From NCBI GenBank assembly GCA_937871605.1, contig CALMRM010000226.1, positions 5,769 to 24,926 of the forward strand: DNA of 19,158 nt, written 5' to 3'. Below are positions 7,214 to 14,641 of the stretch, piece after piece. The stretch comes from an uncultured Terriglobus sp. (lineage in GTDB: Bacteria > Acidobacteriota > Terriglobia > Terriglobales > Acidobacteriaceae). The notes below the pieces were generated by a model. It had not been told where the DNA came from, did no database searches, and worked only from the letters and a program-made list of their open reading frames with translations. The position numbers and the translations under genes were made by a program. Numbering within the stretch: the first letter of the stretch is position 1; the number at the start of each line of letters is the position of its first letter.

Positions 7214-9892
7214 GTGAGAAAAAGTATGTGGTCACACCTGAGCGTCATCACAAGCTCGTGCGTCGCCCTTCTGGCAGTTGCGTTGCCCTGTACAGGCCTG
7301 GCTCAGCAGCCTGCACCGCCGCCCACAGCAGACCAGCTACCTGCGCCGCTGGCCCAGGGGTCCGTAGTTGCGCCCGTAGTGCTGCCGCCACCACCGCCGT
7401 TGAACGCGGTCCGCGGCATGGCGCTGCCGGAAGGGCCGCTGACCATTCACAGCACCGCCGTCCCTAACCGCCCCTTTACCGTAACGGGCACCGGCGGCGC
7501 GATCCTGGGCATGCAGGACGGCACGGCCGAGGTGTGGCAGTTCCCCGTCAAGTTCTTTAGCAACCTTCGCCTGCGGGCCGAGGTGGACGGCTATCCCACC
7601 ACGATAGACCTGAACAGCCTGGCGGCCACGCTCGACGTCAGCCCGGACCACACCACGCTGACGTATTCGCACTCGCTCCTGACGGTGCGGCAACACATGT
7701 TTGTGCCTGCCGGTGCCGGGTCTGACCAAGACTCCGGCGGCGTGATCCTGTTCGAGATCCACAGCGTGCGACCCGTGACGATTACCGTGTCGATGACGCC
7801 GGCGCTGGTGCGTGAGTGGCCCGCGCCGCAGTGGGGCGCGCCCGGTTGGGACTGGCAGCCGATGGGGTCTGGCGGCGCGTACGGTGTTTCGACCGACAAT
7901 CCGGAGCTGTTCGGCGTCATCGCCATGCCGAACGCGACGCCGGGCAGCGTCACGCCGTACCAGGAGCACCCGCGCACCCAGCCCATGGAGTTCAAGCTGC
8001 GGTACGATCCGGCGAAGAACGCGGGCGAACTGTTTCCGCTGCTGTGCGAACTTGCACGACCGGGCGAAATGAACTCTGGGCTGGCGTTCCTAAATCTCAA
8101 GCGCCGCATCGTCGCTCGCGAAGAAGCATTGCCCACCGCGTGGAAGGCGACTCAGGACTATTACTCGAACTTCTTCGACACGCGCCTGACGGTACACACG
8201 CCAGACGCGGAGTTCGACCGTGCGCTGGCCTGGGCAGAGCTGGCCATCGACAAGGCGCAGGCACGCGCCGCCACCGGCGAAGTCGGGCTCGTAGCAGGCT
8301 GGTTCCCGGCGTTTGACTCAGCGCGGCCTGGCTTTGGCTGGTACTTCGGGCGCGACACCTTGTGGTCGCTGTACGCGGTGAACGCCTACGGCGACGCGGC
8401 GCTGGTACGGCGGGCGATGGACTTCCTCATCCAGCGGCAGCGGCCTGACGGCAAGATGATGCACGAGTACTCGCAGACCGCCGACCTGCTGACAGGGACC
8501 ATGACGTGGTCCGGCCTGCCCTACCAGTTTGCCGCTGCGGACAGCACACCGCTTTACCTGCTGCTGATGCAGGACTACGTGCGCGCGACCGGCGACATGG
8601 ACTACCTGCGTGCAAATTGGGAGAGCGTGAAGCGCGCCTACGAGTTTGAGAGGACGCACGACAGCGACGGCGATGGTGTGTACGACAACGCGCAGGGTAC
8701 CGGCTGGGTGGAAAGCTGGCCCGCGCCCGCGCCGCACCAGGAGCTCTACCTGGCCGCGCTGGACCGCGATGCCTCTGCCGCCGTGAGCCAGTTGGCGACG
8801 TGGATGGGCGATGCCTCCCTTGCGAGCAGCGCCGGTGCACGTGCCACTGCGCTGCGTGCCAGCGTGGAGGGCTACCGCTTGCCGAGCGGGCAGTACGCGT
8901 TCAGCAAGAACCGTGATGGTAGTTATGATGCAGACCTAACTGTCTATCCAGCCGTTGCACTGTGGGGTTCCGCCACGGGCATGGCGCAGCCGGGAGCGAT
9001 GCTGCGGGCGTGGAGCAGCTCTGCCATGGCCACAGACTGGGGCACGCGGGCGGTCGCTACCACGTCACGCGCCTACGACGCAAACAGCTACCACCAGGGC
9101 ACGGTCTGGCCGCTGTTTACCGGGTGGACGTCGCTGGCGCACTACCGCAGCGGCGAGCCCATGGCGGGCTATGCCGACCTCCGGCGCAACGCCATGCTCT
9201 CGTGGGTGCAGGACCCCGGGTCTGTCACGGAACTGTTGAGCGGCAGGTTCTACCAGGCGCTGGGCCGCTCCAGCACGCACCAGCTGTGGTCGTCCGCCAT
9301 GGTGCTTTCGCCCGCCGTGAAGGGCCTGTTCGGGCTCGAGCCGGATGCGCCGCACCACGCGCTCATCGTCCACCCGCACCTGCCTGCGACATGGCCCGAG
9401 GCGCGGTTGGAGCATGTGCGTGTCGGCACGGAGATGGTGGATGTGCGCTTCCGGCGCGAAGGCGGCTCTTTGCGGGTAACGGCGACGAGCGCCGCGCCCA
9501 CGGTGCTGTGCCTGCGTGCCTTGGCAGAGGTACCAGTCACCGCCGAAGACTGCCGCGAAAAGGCGTCTACGGAACACACCATCAGCCTCTCCCTACCTGC
9601 CGTAGAGTTGGCGTTGCAACTCGAAGAGCCGGTGCGCTTTGGAGATGAGACGCATCTGCCGCGCGTCGTTGACGAACGTGTGGATGCGCACTCCCTGTCG
9701 CTGACGGTGGAGGCTCCGCAGGGCACCACGGTACGGTTTCGCGTGCAGCGGAATGTCGCTGGCAAGGGCAAGGTTGCTCCTGTGGCTTCGACCGGTACGC
9801 TGGTGGGCAATGTGCTTTCTGTGACGATGCCCGGCGTGGTGGACGCGGCGAACATCACGTTTGTGACACAGCCAGTGGTGGTGCGCTGGTGA
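7214..9892 (+). CDS. secreted six-hairpin glycosidase, amylo-alpha-1,6-glucosidase/debranching-enzyme-like
   Basis: The protein has 892 residues and a signal peptide (MRKS... hydrophobic 9-25, GLA|QQ near residue 30), followed by a Pro-rich linker. Residues of about 55-290 look like an N-terminal beta-sandwich domain. The (alpha/alpha)6-barrel catalytic part holds GWYFGRDTLWSL (Arg380-Asp381), RQRPDGKMMHEYS, an Asp-rich HDSDGDGVYDN loop, GWVESW (Glu500) and NSYHQGTVWPLFTGW (624-638). These are hallmarks of glycogen-debranching and related six-hairpin glycosidases. Asp381 and Glu500 are reasonable catalytic candidates. A beta-rich C-terminal region follows from about residue 715. Export and the neighbouring sugar porter suggest extracellular breakdown of an oligosaccharide or polysaccharide. 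The bond could be alpha-1,6, but other six-hairpin families share this fold. GTG is the chosen start because of the AAGG ribosome-binding site and the basic n-region. Confidence 0.82.
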   Translation: MRKSMWSHLSVITSSCVALLAVALPCTGLAQQPAPPPTADQLPAPLAQGSVVAPVVLPPPPPLNAVRGMALPEGPLTIHSTAVPNRPFTVTGTGGAILGMQDGTAEVWQFPVKFFSNLRLRAEVDGYPTTIDLNSLAATLDVSPDHTTLTYSHSLLTVRQHMFVPAGAGSDQDSGGVILFEIHSVRPVTITVSMTPALVREWPAPQWGAPGWDWQPMGSGGAYGVSTDNPELFGVIAMPNATPGSVTPYQEHPRTQPMEFKLRYDPAKNAGELFPLLCELARPGEMNSGLAFLNLKRRIVAREEALPTAWKATQDYYSNFFDTRLTVHTPDAEFDRALAWAELAIDKAQARAATGEVGLVAGWFPAFDSARPGFGWYFGRDTLWSLYAVNAYGDAALVRRAMDFLIQRQRPDGKMMHEYSQTADLLTGTMTWSGLPYQFAAADSTPLYLLLMQDYVRATGDMDYLRANWESVKRAYEFERTHDSDGDGVYDNAQGTGWVESWPAPAPHQELYLAALDRDASAAVSQLATWMGDASLASSAGARATALRASVEGYRLPSGQYAFSKNRDGSYDADLTVYPAVALWGSATGMAQPGAMLRAWSSSAMATDWGTRAVATTSRAYDANSYHQGTVWPLFTGWTSLAHYRSGEPMAGYADLRRNAMLSWVQDPGSVTELLSGRFYQALGRSSTHQLWSSAMVLSPAVKGLFGLEPDAPHHALIVHPHLPATWPEARLEHVRVGTEMVDVRFRREGGSLRVTATSAAPTVLCLRALAEVPVTAEDCREKASTEHTISLSLPAVELALQLEEPVRFGDETHLPRVVDERVDAHSLSLTVEAPQGTTVRFRVQRNVAGKGKVAPVASTGTLVGNVLSVTMPGVVDAANITFVTQPVVVRW

Positions 9893-9973
9893 CATTCAAG
9901 CAAAAATGTGCGGGGCAGGAAGTGCCGCGGGAACGGTCCTCTGCAAAATCGCCCGTGAGGAAAGCCCCACACT

Positions 9974-10094
9974 TTGTCATCCCGACCGGAGCGCAGCGCA
10001 GTGGAGGGACCTGCTGCCCTGCCGCCGCGGACGAGCAGCAGGTTTCTCCACTGCGCACGACGATAAAACCGTCCTGCTCCGGTCCAAATGACAA
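9974..10094. repeat. gene-less inverted-repeat element (121 bp), second relative of the GIY-YIG element
   Basis: It begins TTGTCAT at 9974-9980 and ends ATGACAA at 10088-10094. The left arm (cccgaccggagcgcagcg...) closely matches the other arms; the right arm is more diverged. The centre is a 9-bp stem, ACCTGCTGC at 10009-10017 pairing with GCAGCAGGT at 10035-10043. The right arm contains an extra hairpin: 10055-10062 pairs with 10070-10077 with one mismatch and a 7-nt loop. It lies between the glycosidase and the CRTAC1 gene. Confidence 0.72.
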
Positions 10095-10140
10095 GGTTGG
10101 TGACTGTTCAAAGAACAGGTTGAAGCGCGAGCTGCTGTAC

Positions 10141-12354
10141 ATGATGGGGCTGCCCTGCCTGTTGCTGCTGTGCGGTGCCACTGCGGATCACGTGCCTGCA
10201 GCGAACCGTGCCATGGAGGCGCGGCTGCGGGCCATCTACGCGGCAACCGACTGGAAGGCCGATCCGAACAAGCCGGTGGAGCGCGCTGCCTATCTAAGCC
10301 GGGCGCTGCGGAGCGGGCAGCTCAAGCCGGAGCAGCTCATGGTCGTCTACCCGGAGCTGACGAACGAGCAGCTGAAGGCAGGGGATGCGCGTGGCGCTCT
10401 GCAGATCCTTGCAGGAATGGATCGCTGGATGCACGGCGCAGGGATGCAGCCACCACTCTCTGCCGAGGTGCAGCTGCACGAACTGCGTGCGCTGGCGAGC
10501 CTGCGGCTGGGCGAACAGGAAAACTGCCTTGCCATGCACGGCGCGCGAAGCTGTGTGTTTCCACTGCGCGCGAGCGCCGTGCACACCCTGCCAGAGGGTG
10601 CTGAAGGTGCGGTGCGCGACTACACGTGGCTCCTGCAGCACAACGAGCACGACGCGCTCTCAAAGTGGCTGCTGAACGTGGCGTATATGCAGCTGGGGCG
10701 CCGGCCGCACGACCTGCCAAAGCAATGGCTGCTGCCCGCCGCGCTGTTCAAGAGCGATGCGGATGTAGGTGAGTTCGCCGACCTGGCGTCGCTGGCCGGT
10801 GTGGATACGACCGGCCACGCTGGCGGCGCGGCCGTGGAGGACTTTGATGGCGACGGCTTGCTCGACATCGCACTGTCGTCCTCCGGCCCGCTGGATCCCA
10901 TGCACCTCTTGCACAGCAACGGGGACGGTACCTTTCGCGACGTGACTGCAGAGGCTGGGCTGAGTGGCGAGCTGGGCGGCCTCAATACCGTGCTGACCGA
11001 CTTCGACAACGACGGCCACCCGGACATTCTGGTGCTGCGCGGCGGCTGGTGGGGACCCCACGGCAACTACCCGCTGTCGCTTTTGAGGAACTGCGGCGAC
11101 GGCACCTTTGAGGACGTGACGGAGCGCGCAGGACTACTGCGTCTGGCGCCCACGCAGACCGCTGCCTGGGCCGATGTGGATGGCGACGGCTGGCTCGATC
11201 TGTTCGTCGGCTACGAGTCCACGCCCGGCAACCGGCAGCCCAGCGTGCTGTACCACAACAACGGCAACGGGACCTTTACGCCGGTGGACCTTGGGCTGCC
11301 CGTGGACGCCTTCATCAAGGGTGTGGCGTGGGGCGACTTCAACAACGATGGCCGCCCGGACCTGTACGTGAGCCTGCGCGAGGGCAAGAACATGCTCCTG
11401 CGCAATGACGGCCCCGCCGACCCCGCGCACCCCGATCCCAAGCACTGGCGCTTTACCGATGTGGCAGCGCAGGCAGGCGTAATTCCTGCGGGCAACACCT
11501 TCGCGACGTGGTTCTTCGATTACGACAACGATGGCTGGCCGGACTTGTTTGTGGCGGGCTATTACAGCGGGTCGATGCAGGACGTGGGGCTGTTTCAGGC
11601 GGGTGAGCGCGCAAACGCGGGCATGCCTCACCTCTATCGCAACAACCACGACGGCACCTTTATCGACGTCTCGCACGCGACCCACATCGACCGCGCGATG
11701 CTGACCATGGGCTCCAATTTTGGCGACCTGGACAACGATGGGTGGCTCGACGTCTATCTGGGTACGGGCGACCCCAGCTACCAGGCGCTGTTGCCCAACC
11801 GCATGTTCCGCAACAACGCAGGCAGGGGCTTTCATGACGTGACAACGTCCGGCGGCTTCGGGCACCTGCAGAAGGGCCACGCCGTGGTGTTTGCGGACCT
11901 GGAGAACCGCGGCCACGAGGACGTGTTTGAGGAGATGGGCGGCGCGTTTGTGGGTGACGCGTACCAGGCTGCGCTTTACCGTAACCCCGGCCACCCAGGC
12001 CACTCGGTCACACTGAAGCTTGAGGGCACGGGCAGCAATCGTGCGGCATACGGTGCCCGGATCGAGGTGGTGTTTCATGAGGGCGCGACGGAGCGGCATG
12101 TTTTTCGCACGGTGGGCGCTGTGTCCAGCTTTGGCGCGAACCCGATGGAGCAGCACATCGGCATCGGTAGCGCCACCGTGGTGGATGCCGTCAGGGTCCG
12201 CTGGCCTGCAAGCTACCGGCAGGAACAGGTGTTGACCGGCTTACAAGCAGATGCCTACTACCGTGTGCGCGAGGGCGGTGTGGCTGCCGTGCCGGTGCAG
12301 CGCAAGCGATTCGAGTTAGGTGCAAAGGCCGTGCCGATGCACATGCAGCACTAA
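10141..12354 (+). CDS. CRTAC1 family protein: helical N-terminus, FG-GAP/VCBS propeller, ASPIC/UnbV C-terminus
   Basis: The protein has about 737 residues. A short hydrophobic leader (MMGLPCLLLLCGATA) suggests export. Residues of about 20-210 are helical and TPR-like, including NCLAMHGARSCVFPL, a motif often seen in this family. From about 225 come FG-GAP/VCBS blades with repeated Asp loops: DFDGDGLLD, DFDNDGHPDI, DVDGDGWLD, DFNNDGRPDLY, DYDNDGWPDLF, DLDNDGWLDVY. The end (GARIEVVFHEGATERHVFRTV to about 725) is an ASPIC/UnbV domain. The frame is open back to a GTG at 9889 overlapping the glycosidase stop, but that extension is translated repeat with no signal peptide, so a later start is preferred. 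TTG at 10120 (KRELLYMMG...) would give a better basic n-region. The ligand is unknown. It is co-oriented with the glycosidase and may be co-transcribed. Confidence 0.88.
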   Translation: MMGLPCLLLLCGATADHVPAANRAMEARLRAIYAATDWKADPNKPVERAAYLSRALRSGQLKPEQLMVVYPELTNEQLKAGDARGALQILAGMDRWMHGAGMQPPLSAEVQLHELRALASLRLGEQENCLAMHGARSCVFPLRASAVHTLPEGAEGAVRDYTWLLQHNEHDALSKWLLNVAYMQLGRRPHDLPKQWLLPAALFKSDADVGEFADLASLAGVDTTGHAGGAAVEDFDGDGLLDIALSSSGPLDPMHLLHSNGDGTFRDVTAEAGLSGELGGLNTVLTDFDNDGHPDILVLRGGWWGPHGNYPLSLLRNCGDGTFEDVTERAGLLRLAPTQTAAWADVDGDGWLDLFVGYESTPGNRQPSVLYHNNGNGTFTPVDLGLPVDAFIKGVAWGDFNNDGRPDLYVSLREGKNMLLRNDGPADPAHPDPKHWRFTDVAAQAGVIPAGNTFATWFFDYDNDGWPDLFVAGYYSGSMQDVGLFQAGERANAGMPHLYRNNHDGTFIDVSHATHIDRAMLTMGSNFGDLDNDGWLDVYLGTGDPSYQALLPNRMFRNNAGRGFHDVTTSGGFGHLQKGHAVVFADLENRGHEDVFEEMGGAFVGDAYQAALYRNPGHPGHSVTLKLEGTGSNRAAYGARIEVVFHEGATERHVFRTVGAVSSFGANPMEQHIGIGSATVVDAVRVRWPASYRQEQVLTGLQADAYYRVREGGVAAVPVQRKRFELGAKAVPMHMQH

Positions 12355-12363
12355 GAGCAGAAC

Positions 12364-12400
12364 GCGAAGATCGCGAAGGACGTGCACGCGAAGGCCGCGA
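12364..12400. repeat. short GCGAAG repeat cluster between convergent genes
   Basis: Three GCGAAG copies start at 12364, 12373 and 12388, and TCGCG (12371-12375) can pair with CGCGA (12396-12400). It fills the gap between the CRTAC1 gene and the convergent methyltransferase gene. It may help end transcription, but no T-run follows, so it is not called a terminator. Confidence 0.4.
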
Positions 12401-12431
12401 TGGGCGCATGCGTGAACCCATTTACCTGCGG

Positions 12432-13103
12432 CTACCGTCGTGTTCCGGCGAGCACCGCAAAGCGTCCCTGCTTGAACCAGCAATCCACGTCATGGAAGCC
12501 AGCCTCACGCATCCAGACCAGTTGATCCTCCACTGTGGCGCAGCGGTCCTGCTGCTGCCGAAAAAGGGAGTCGCTGACCTGCTGCTCTGTTGCGCCCAGC
12601 GCTTGCACCTCCGCGAGCCAGCGTGCGCGGTAGCGCGTCTCCAGAGCCGGTGTGGGCCCAAGCACCTGCTCCGCGTTGATGAAGACGCCGCCGGGGGCAA
12701 GCACGTCGTGCACCGTGCGCAGCAAGGCTCGCTTCCCCGCATCCTCCAGGTGGTGGATGGAAAGTGCGGAGACCACGGCGTGGTAGCTGTGCGCTTGTGT
12801 TGCGGTGGTGTAGTCCGCCAGTTCAAACGTCACCCTGGCGTCACCTGCAAAGCGCTGCCTGGCCACTGCCAACATCTCCTGAGAAAAGTCAATCAGGTGC
12901 AGGTGCGCCTCTGGCATACGGCCCCGTACAAAGGCTGCAAGCAATCCGGTACCCGCGCCTAAATCAAGGATGCGCTGTGCGTCGAGCGGTACCAGAGTCA
13001 CAGCCTCCTGGTAGAAGGCGTCGAAGCATGGGATCAGGGAGGACCGATTCCTGTCGTACAGTTCTGCAGTGGTGGAGAAGGCACGGAGCGTTCCATTTTG
13101 CAT
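12432..13103 (-). CDS. class I SAM-dependent methyltransferase
   Basis: A 223-residue Rossmann-fold methyltransferase. Motif I is ILDLGAGTGLLA at 45-56; the acidic ribose-binding residue is Asp72 in LHLIDFSQEML; AELY/D and DYTT follow; VVSALSIHHLED at 110-121 is motif IV; VLAPGGVFINAE at 134-145 is motif V. It resembles the UbiE/Methyltransf_25 group of small-molecule methyltransferases. The substrate cannot be inferred. The frame extends upstream to 13181, but the ATG at 13103 is preferred because the family's usual N-terminus begins just there (F-S-TTAELYD) and the upstream part looks non-coding. A 13-bp palindrome lies 10 nt upstream. It is convergent with the CRTAC1 gene. Confidence 0.88.
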   Translation of the reverse strand: MQNGTLRAFSTTAELYDRNRSSLIPCFDAFYQEAVTLVPLDAQRILDLGAGTGLLAAFVRGRMPEAHLHLIDFSQEMLAVARQRFAGDARVTFELADYTTATQAHSYHAVVSALSIHHLEDAGKRALLRTVHDVLAPGGVFINAEQVLGPTPALETRYRARWLAEVQALGATEQQVSDSLFRQQQDRCATVEDQLVWMREAGFHDVDCWFKQGRFAVLAGTRR

Positions 13104-13113
13104 ACTCTTACTA

Positions 13114-13126
13114 TAAGCAGTGCTTA
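13114..13126. promoter_or_regulatory. 13-bp palindrome upstream of the methyltransferase gene
   Basis: TAAGC-AGT-GCTTA is a perfect inverted repeat ending 10 nt before the methyltransferase start codon, in a locally AT-rich stretch. It could be an operator or part of a promoter. No regulator gene lies next to it, so this is only a candidate. Confidence 0.3.
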
Positions 13127-13273
13127 CCGAAGTATGCTGGCTGATAAGTATTTGGCATGGGACCATGCGAGCTGCGCGCACGCGTTACGCTGCAAGAAAG
13201 TTCACCAGCAACCAGTCTGCATCTTTACGTCAGAAGGACGGCGCTCCACGGCAAATGCGGCATCACATCCCAC

Positions 13274-13879
13274 ATGCCACCTTCGCCCTCTGAGCCAGAA
13301 GTCCTCAGGCCCCGTGTGGCGCGAGGCGGGGACCTGTTCAGCGACCGCAACCTGGACCTGCTCTCGCACCTGCTGGACGACTTCCTGCGCATTCCCGGCA
13401 CACAGATTCGCTTCGGGCTGGACGGCATTATCGGCCTGATTCCCGGCATTGGCGACGTCATCGGTGCGATGGCCTCGTGGATCATCATCCTGGCGGCGTG
13501 GCTGCGCGGTGTGCCCAAGGTGACGCTGCTGCGCATGCTGGCCAACGTGGCTATCGAAACCATCATCGGTACGGTGCCGGTACTGGGCGACGCATTTGAC
13601 ATTGCGTGGAAGGCCAACCGGCGCAACTTCGCGCTGCTGGAGCGGGCGACGGGAGCGGTGCCGGCCTACAGTGCGGGTGGTGCCGCGGCAGCGTACGGCG
13701 GACGCACACTGCCTGCCCATGTGCCTACGGCGGCAGAGCGCAAGCGCCATGCTTTTTCCGACTGGATGTTTCTGTTTTGGCTGATGGTCGGCATGCTGCT
13801 GCTCCTGGCCATTCCGCTGGTGCTGTTGGCGTGGCTCCTGGGCCGCTTCTTTGCCATGGGTGCGCACGGTGGCCACTGA
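13274..13879 (+). CDS. DUF4112 domain membrane protein
   Basis: A 201-residue protein. Residues 25-122 match the DUF4112 pattern: LDDFLRIPGTQIRFGLDGII, GLIPGIGDVIGA (53-64), a hydrophobic segment at about 66-77, a second half-repeat GTVPVLGDAFDIAW (99-112), and KANRRNFALLE. A Gly/Ala-rich linker follows, then a strong hydrophobic segment at 165-192 that is probably a transmembrane helix. The two P-x-[IL]-G-D repeats are the family signature. No biochemical role is known to me for DUF4112. The ATG at 13274 is chosen because the sequence upstream lacks family features; no clear ribosome-binding site is seen. It ends 42 bp before tRNA-Pro. Confidence 0.82.
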   Translation: MPPSPSEPEVLRPRVARGGDLFSDRNLDLLSHLLDDFLRIPGTQIRFGLDGIIGLIPGIGDVIGAMASWIIILAAWLRGVPKVTLLRMLANVAIETIIGTVPVLGDAFDIAWKANRRNFALLERATGAVPAYSAGGAAAAYGGRTLPAHVPTAAERKRHAFSDWMFLFWLMVGMLLLLAIPLVLLAWLLGRFFAMGAHGGH

Positions 13880-13906
13880 GCTTGCAGAGAGGCCGCACCG
13901 GCGTCG

Positions 13907-13912
13907 TAGAAT
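13907..13912 (+). promoter_or_regulatory. -10 box of the tRNA-Pro promoter
   Basis: TAGAAT ends 9 nt before the first tRNA base. A weak -35-like TTGCAG lies 19 nt upstream (13882-13887). The position fits a stable-RNA promoter, but the -35 match is poor. Confidence 0.4.
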
Positions 13913-13921
13913 AGAGCGAGT

Positions 13922-13998
13922 CGGGGCGTAGCGCAGCCTGGTAGCGCATCTGCTTTGGGAGCAGAGGGTCGGGAGTTCGAATCTCTCCGCCCCGACCA
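13922..13998 (+). tRNA. tRNA-Pro (anticodon TGG)
   Basis: A full 77-nt cloverleaf. The acceptor CGGGGCG pairs with CGCCCCG (13988-13994), the D arm is GCGC...GCGC, and the anticodon stem TCTGC/GCAGA has the loop TTTGGGA with anticodon TGG at 13956-13958. The T loop is TTCGAAT and the discriminator is A. The 3' CCA is encoded at 13996-13998. It reads CCN proline codons, chiefly CCA. Confidence 0.97.
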
Positions 13999-14007
13999 TT
14001 CCTACCC

Positions 14008-14631
14008 ATGACACCTCCTGCAGAAGATAGCTGGCGCTCCACGCTGGTGGCGCGCATCCGTGTGGAAGCCCAACCGCCCGAGAAGTTTTCGCACCAGGCG
14101 CGGCTATACGCACTGTGCCGCGAAATAGCAGACGCGCAGCCCGAGCCAGTGAATGATGAGATTTTATTTGCCGCAGCATGGGCACATGACCTGGGCGTCT
14201 TCCTTGGTCATCGACCCAGTGAACCCGAAGCGCTGAAGCATTGGAAGTCAACCGCCTACACCGTGGCCCACGCAGGCAGCATGCTGCTGCAGTGCGGCTT
14301 TCCGGCGGGCAAGGTCGACGCAGTGATTGAGTGCATCCGCACGCATGAGGCAGCCGGCGAGCCCTCGACACTGGAAGGCGTCATTCTGCGCGACGCCGAT
14401 CTGCTCGAGCAGCTGGGTGCTGTGGCGGTAATGCGGACCACGGCGAAAATCGCGCAGGATACGCGCTTCGTCACCTTTGCCGACGCGGCAGCCTCCCTGG
14501 AGCGCGCCCTGCAGGCCGTGCCAGGGCACATCCGCCTCTCGGCAACGCAGCAGTTGGCGGAACCACGCATCGCTGCTCTGCGTGCTTTTTTGGACGCGCT
14601 GTACGCCGAGTCCATGGGCGACCTCGCCTGA
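14008..14631 (+). CDS. HD-domain phosphohydrolase
   Basis: A 207-residue protein with a compact HD domain: His29 (FSHQARL), the His60-Asp61 pair in AAAWAHDLG, His113 (IRTHEA), and the closing Asp in LRDADLLEQLGAVA (129/131). The spacing and the DADLLEQLGA segment resemble YpgQ/YedJ-type HD proteins, a group with reported nucleotide pyrophosphohydrolase activity, so a nucleotide or phosphoester substrate with a divalent metal is likely. The specific substrate is unknown. The ATG lies only 9 nt after the CCA of tRNA-Pro with no ribosome-binding site, so the gene is probably read from the tRNA promoter. It ends 10 bp from the convergent cytochrome gene. Confidence 0.83.
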   Translation: MTPPAEDSWRSTLVARIRVEAQPPEKFSHQARLYALCREIADAQPEPVNDEILFAAAWAHDLGVFLGHRPSEPEALKHWKSTAYTVAHAGSMLLQCGFPAGKVDAVIECIRTHEAAGEPSTLEGVILRDADLLEQLGAVAVMRTTAKIAQDTRFVTFADAAASLERALQAVPGHIRLSATQQLAEPRIAALRAFLDALYAESMGDLA

Positions 14632-14641
14632 GGCGCTGCCG

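Noticed and set aside
3329..10094. A CRISPR array or integron cassette array as explanation of the repeats.
   Set aside because: The repeats are paired inverted arms separated by kilobases of genes, not evenly spaced direct repeats. There are no Cas genes, integrase or attC-type structure.
9889..10140. N-terminal extension of the CRTAC1 gene from a GTG overlapping the glycosidase stop (GTGA overlap, suggestive of coupling).
   Set aside because: The 84 added codons mostly translate the inverted-repeat element, lack a signal peptide and do not resemble the family. The open frame is best explained by the repeat happening to have no stop in this frame.
13104..13181. Upstream extension of the methyltransferase to 13181.
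   Set aside because: It covers the palindrome and promoter-like AT-rich stretch, and the family N-terminus begins at 13103.
13922..13998. tRNA-Pro as an integration (att) site.
   Set aside because: No integrase gene or repeated tRNA 3' end is seen in the window.
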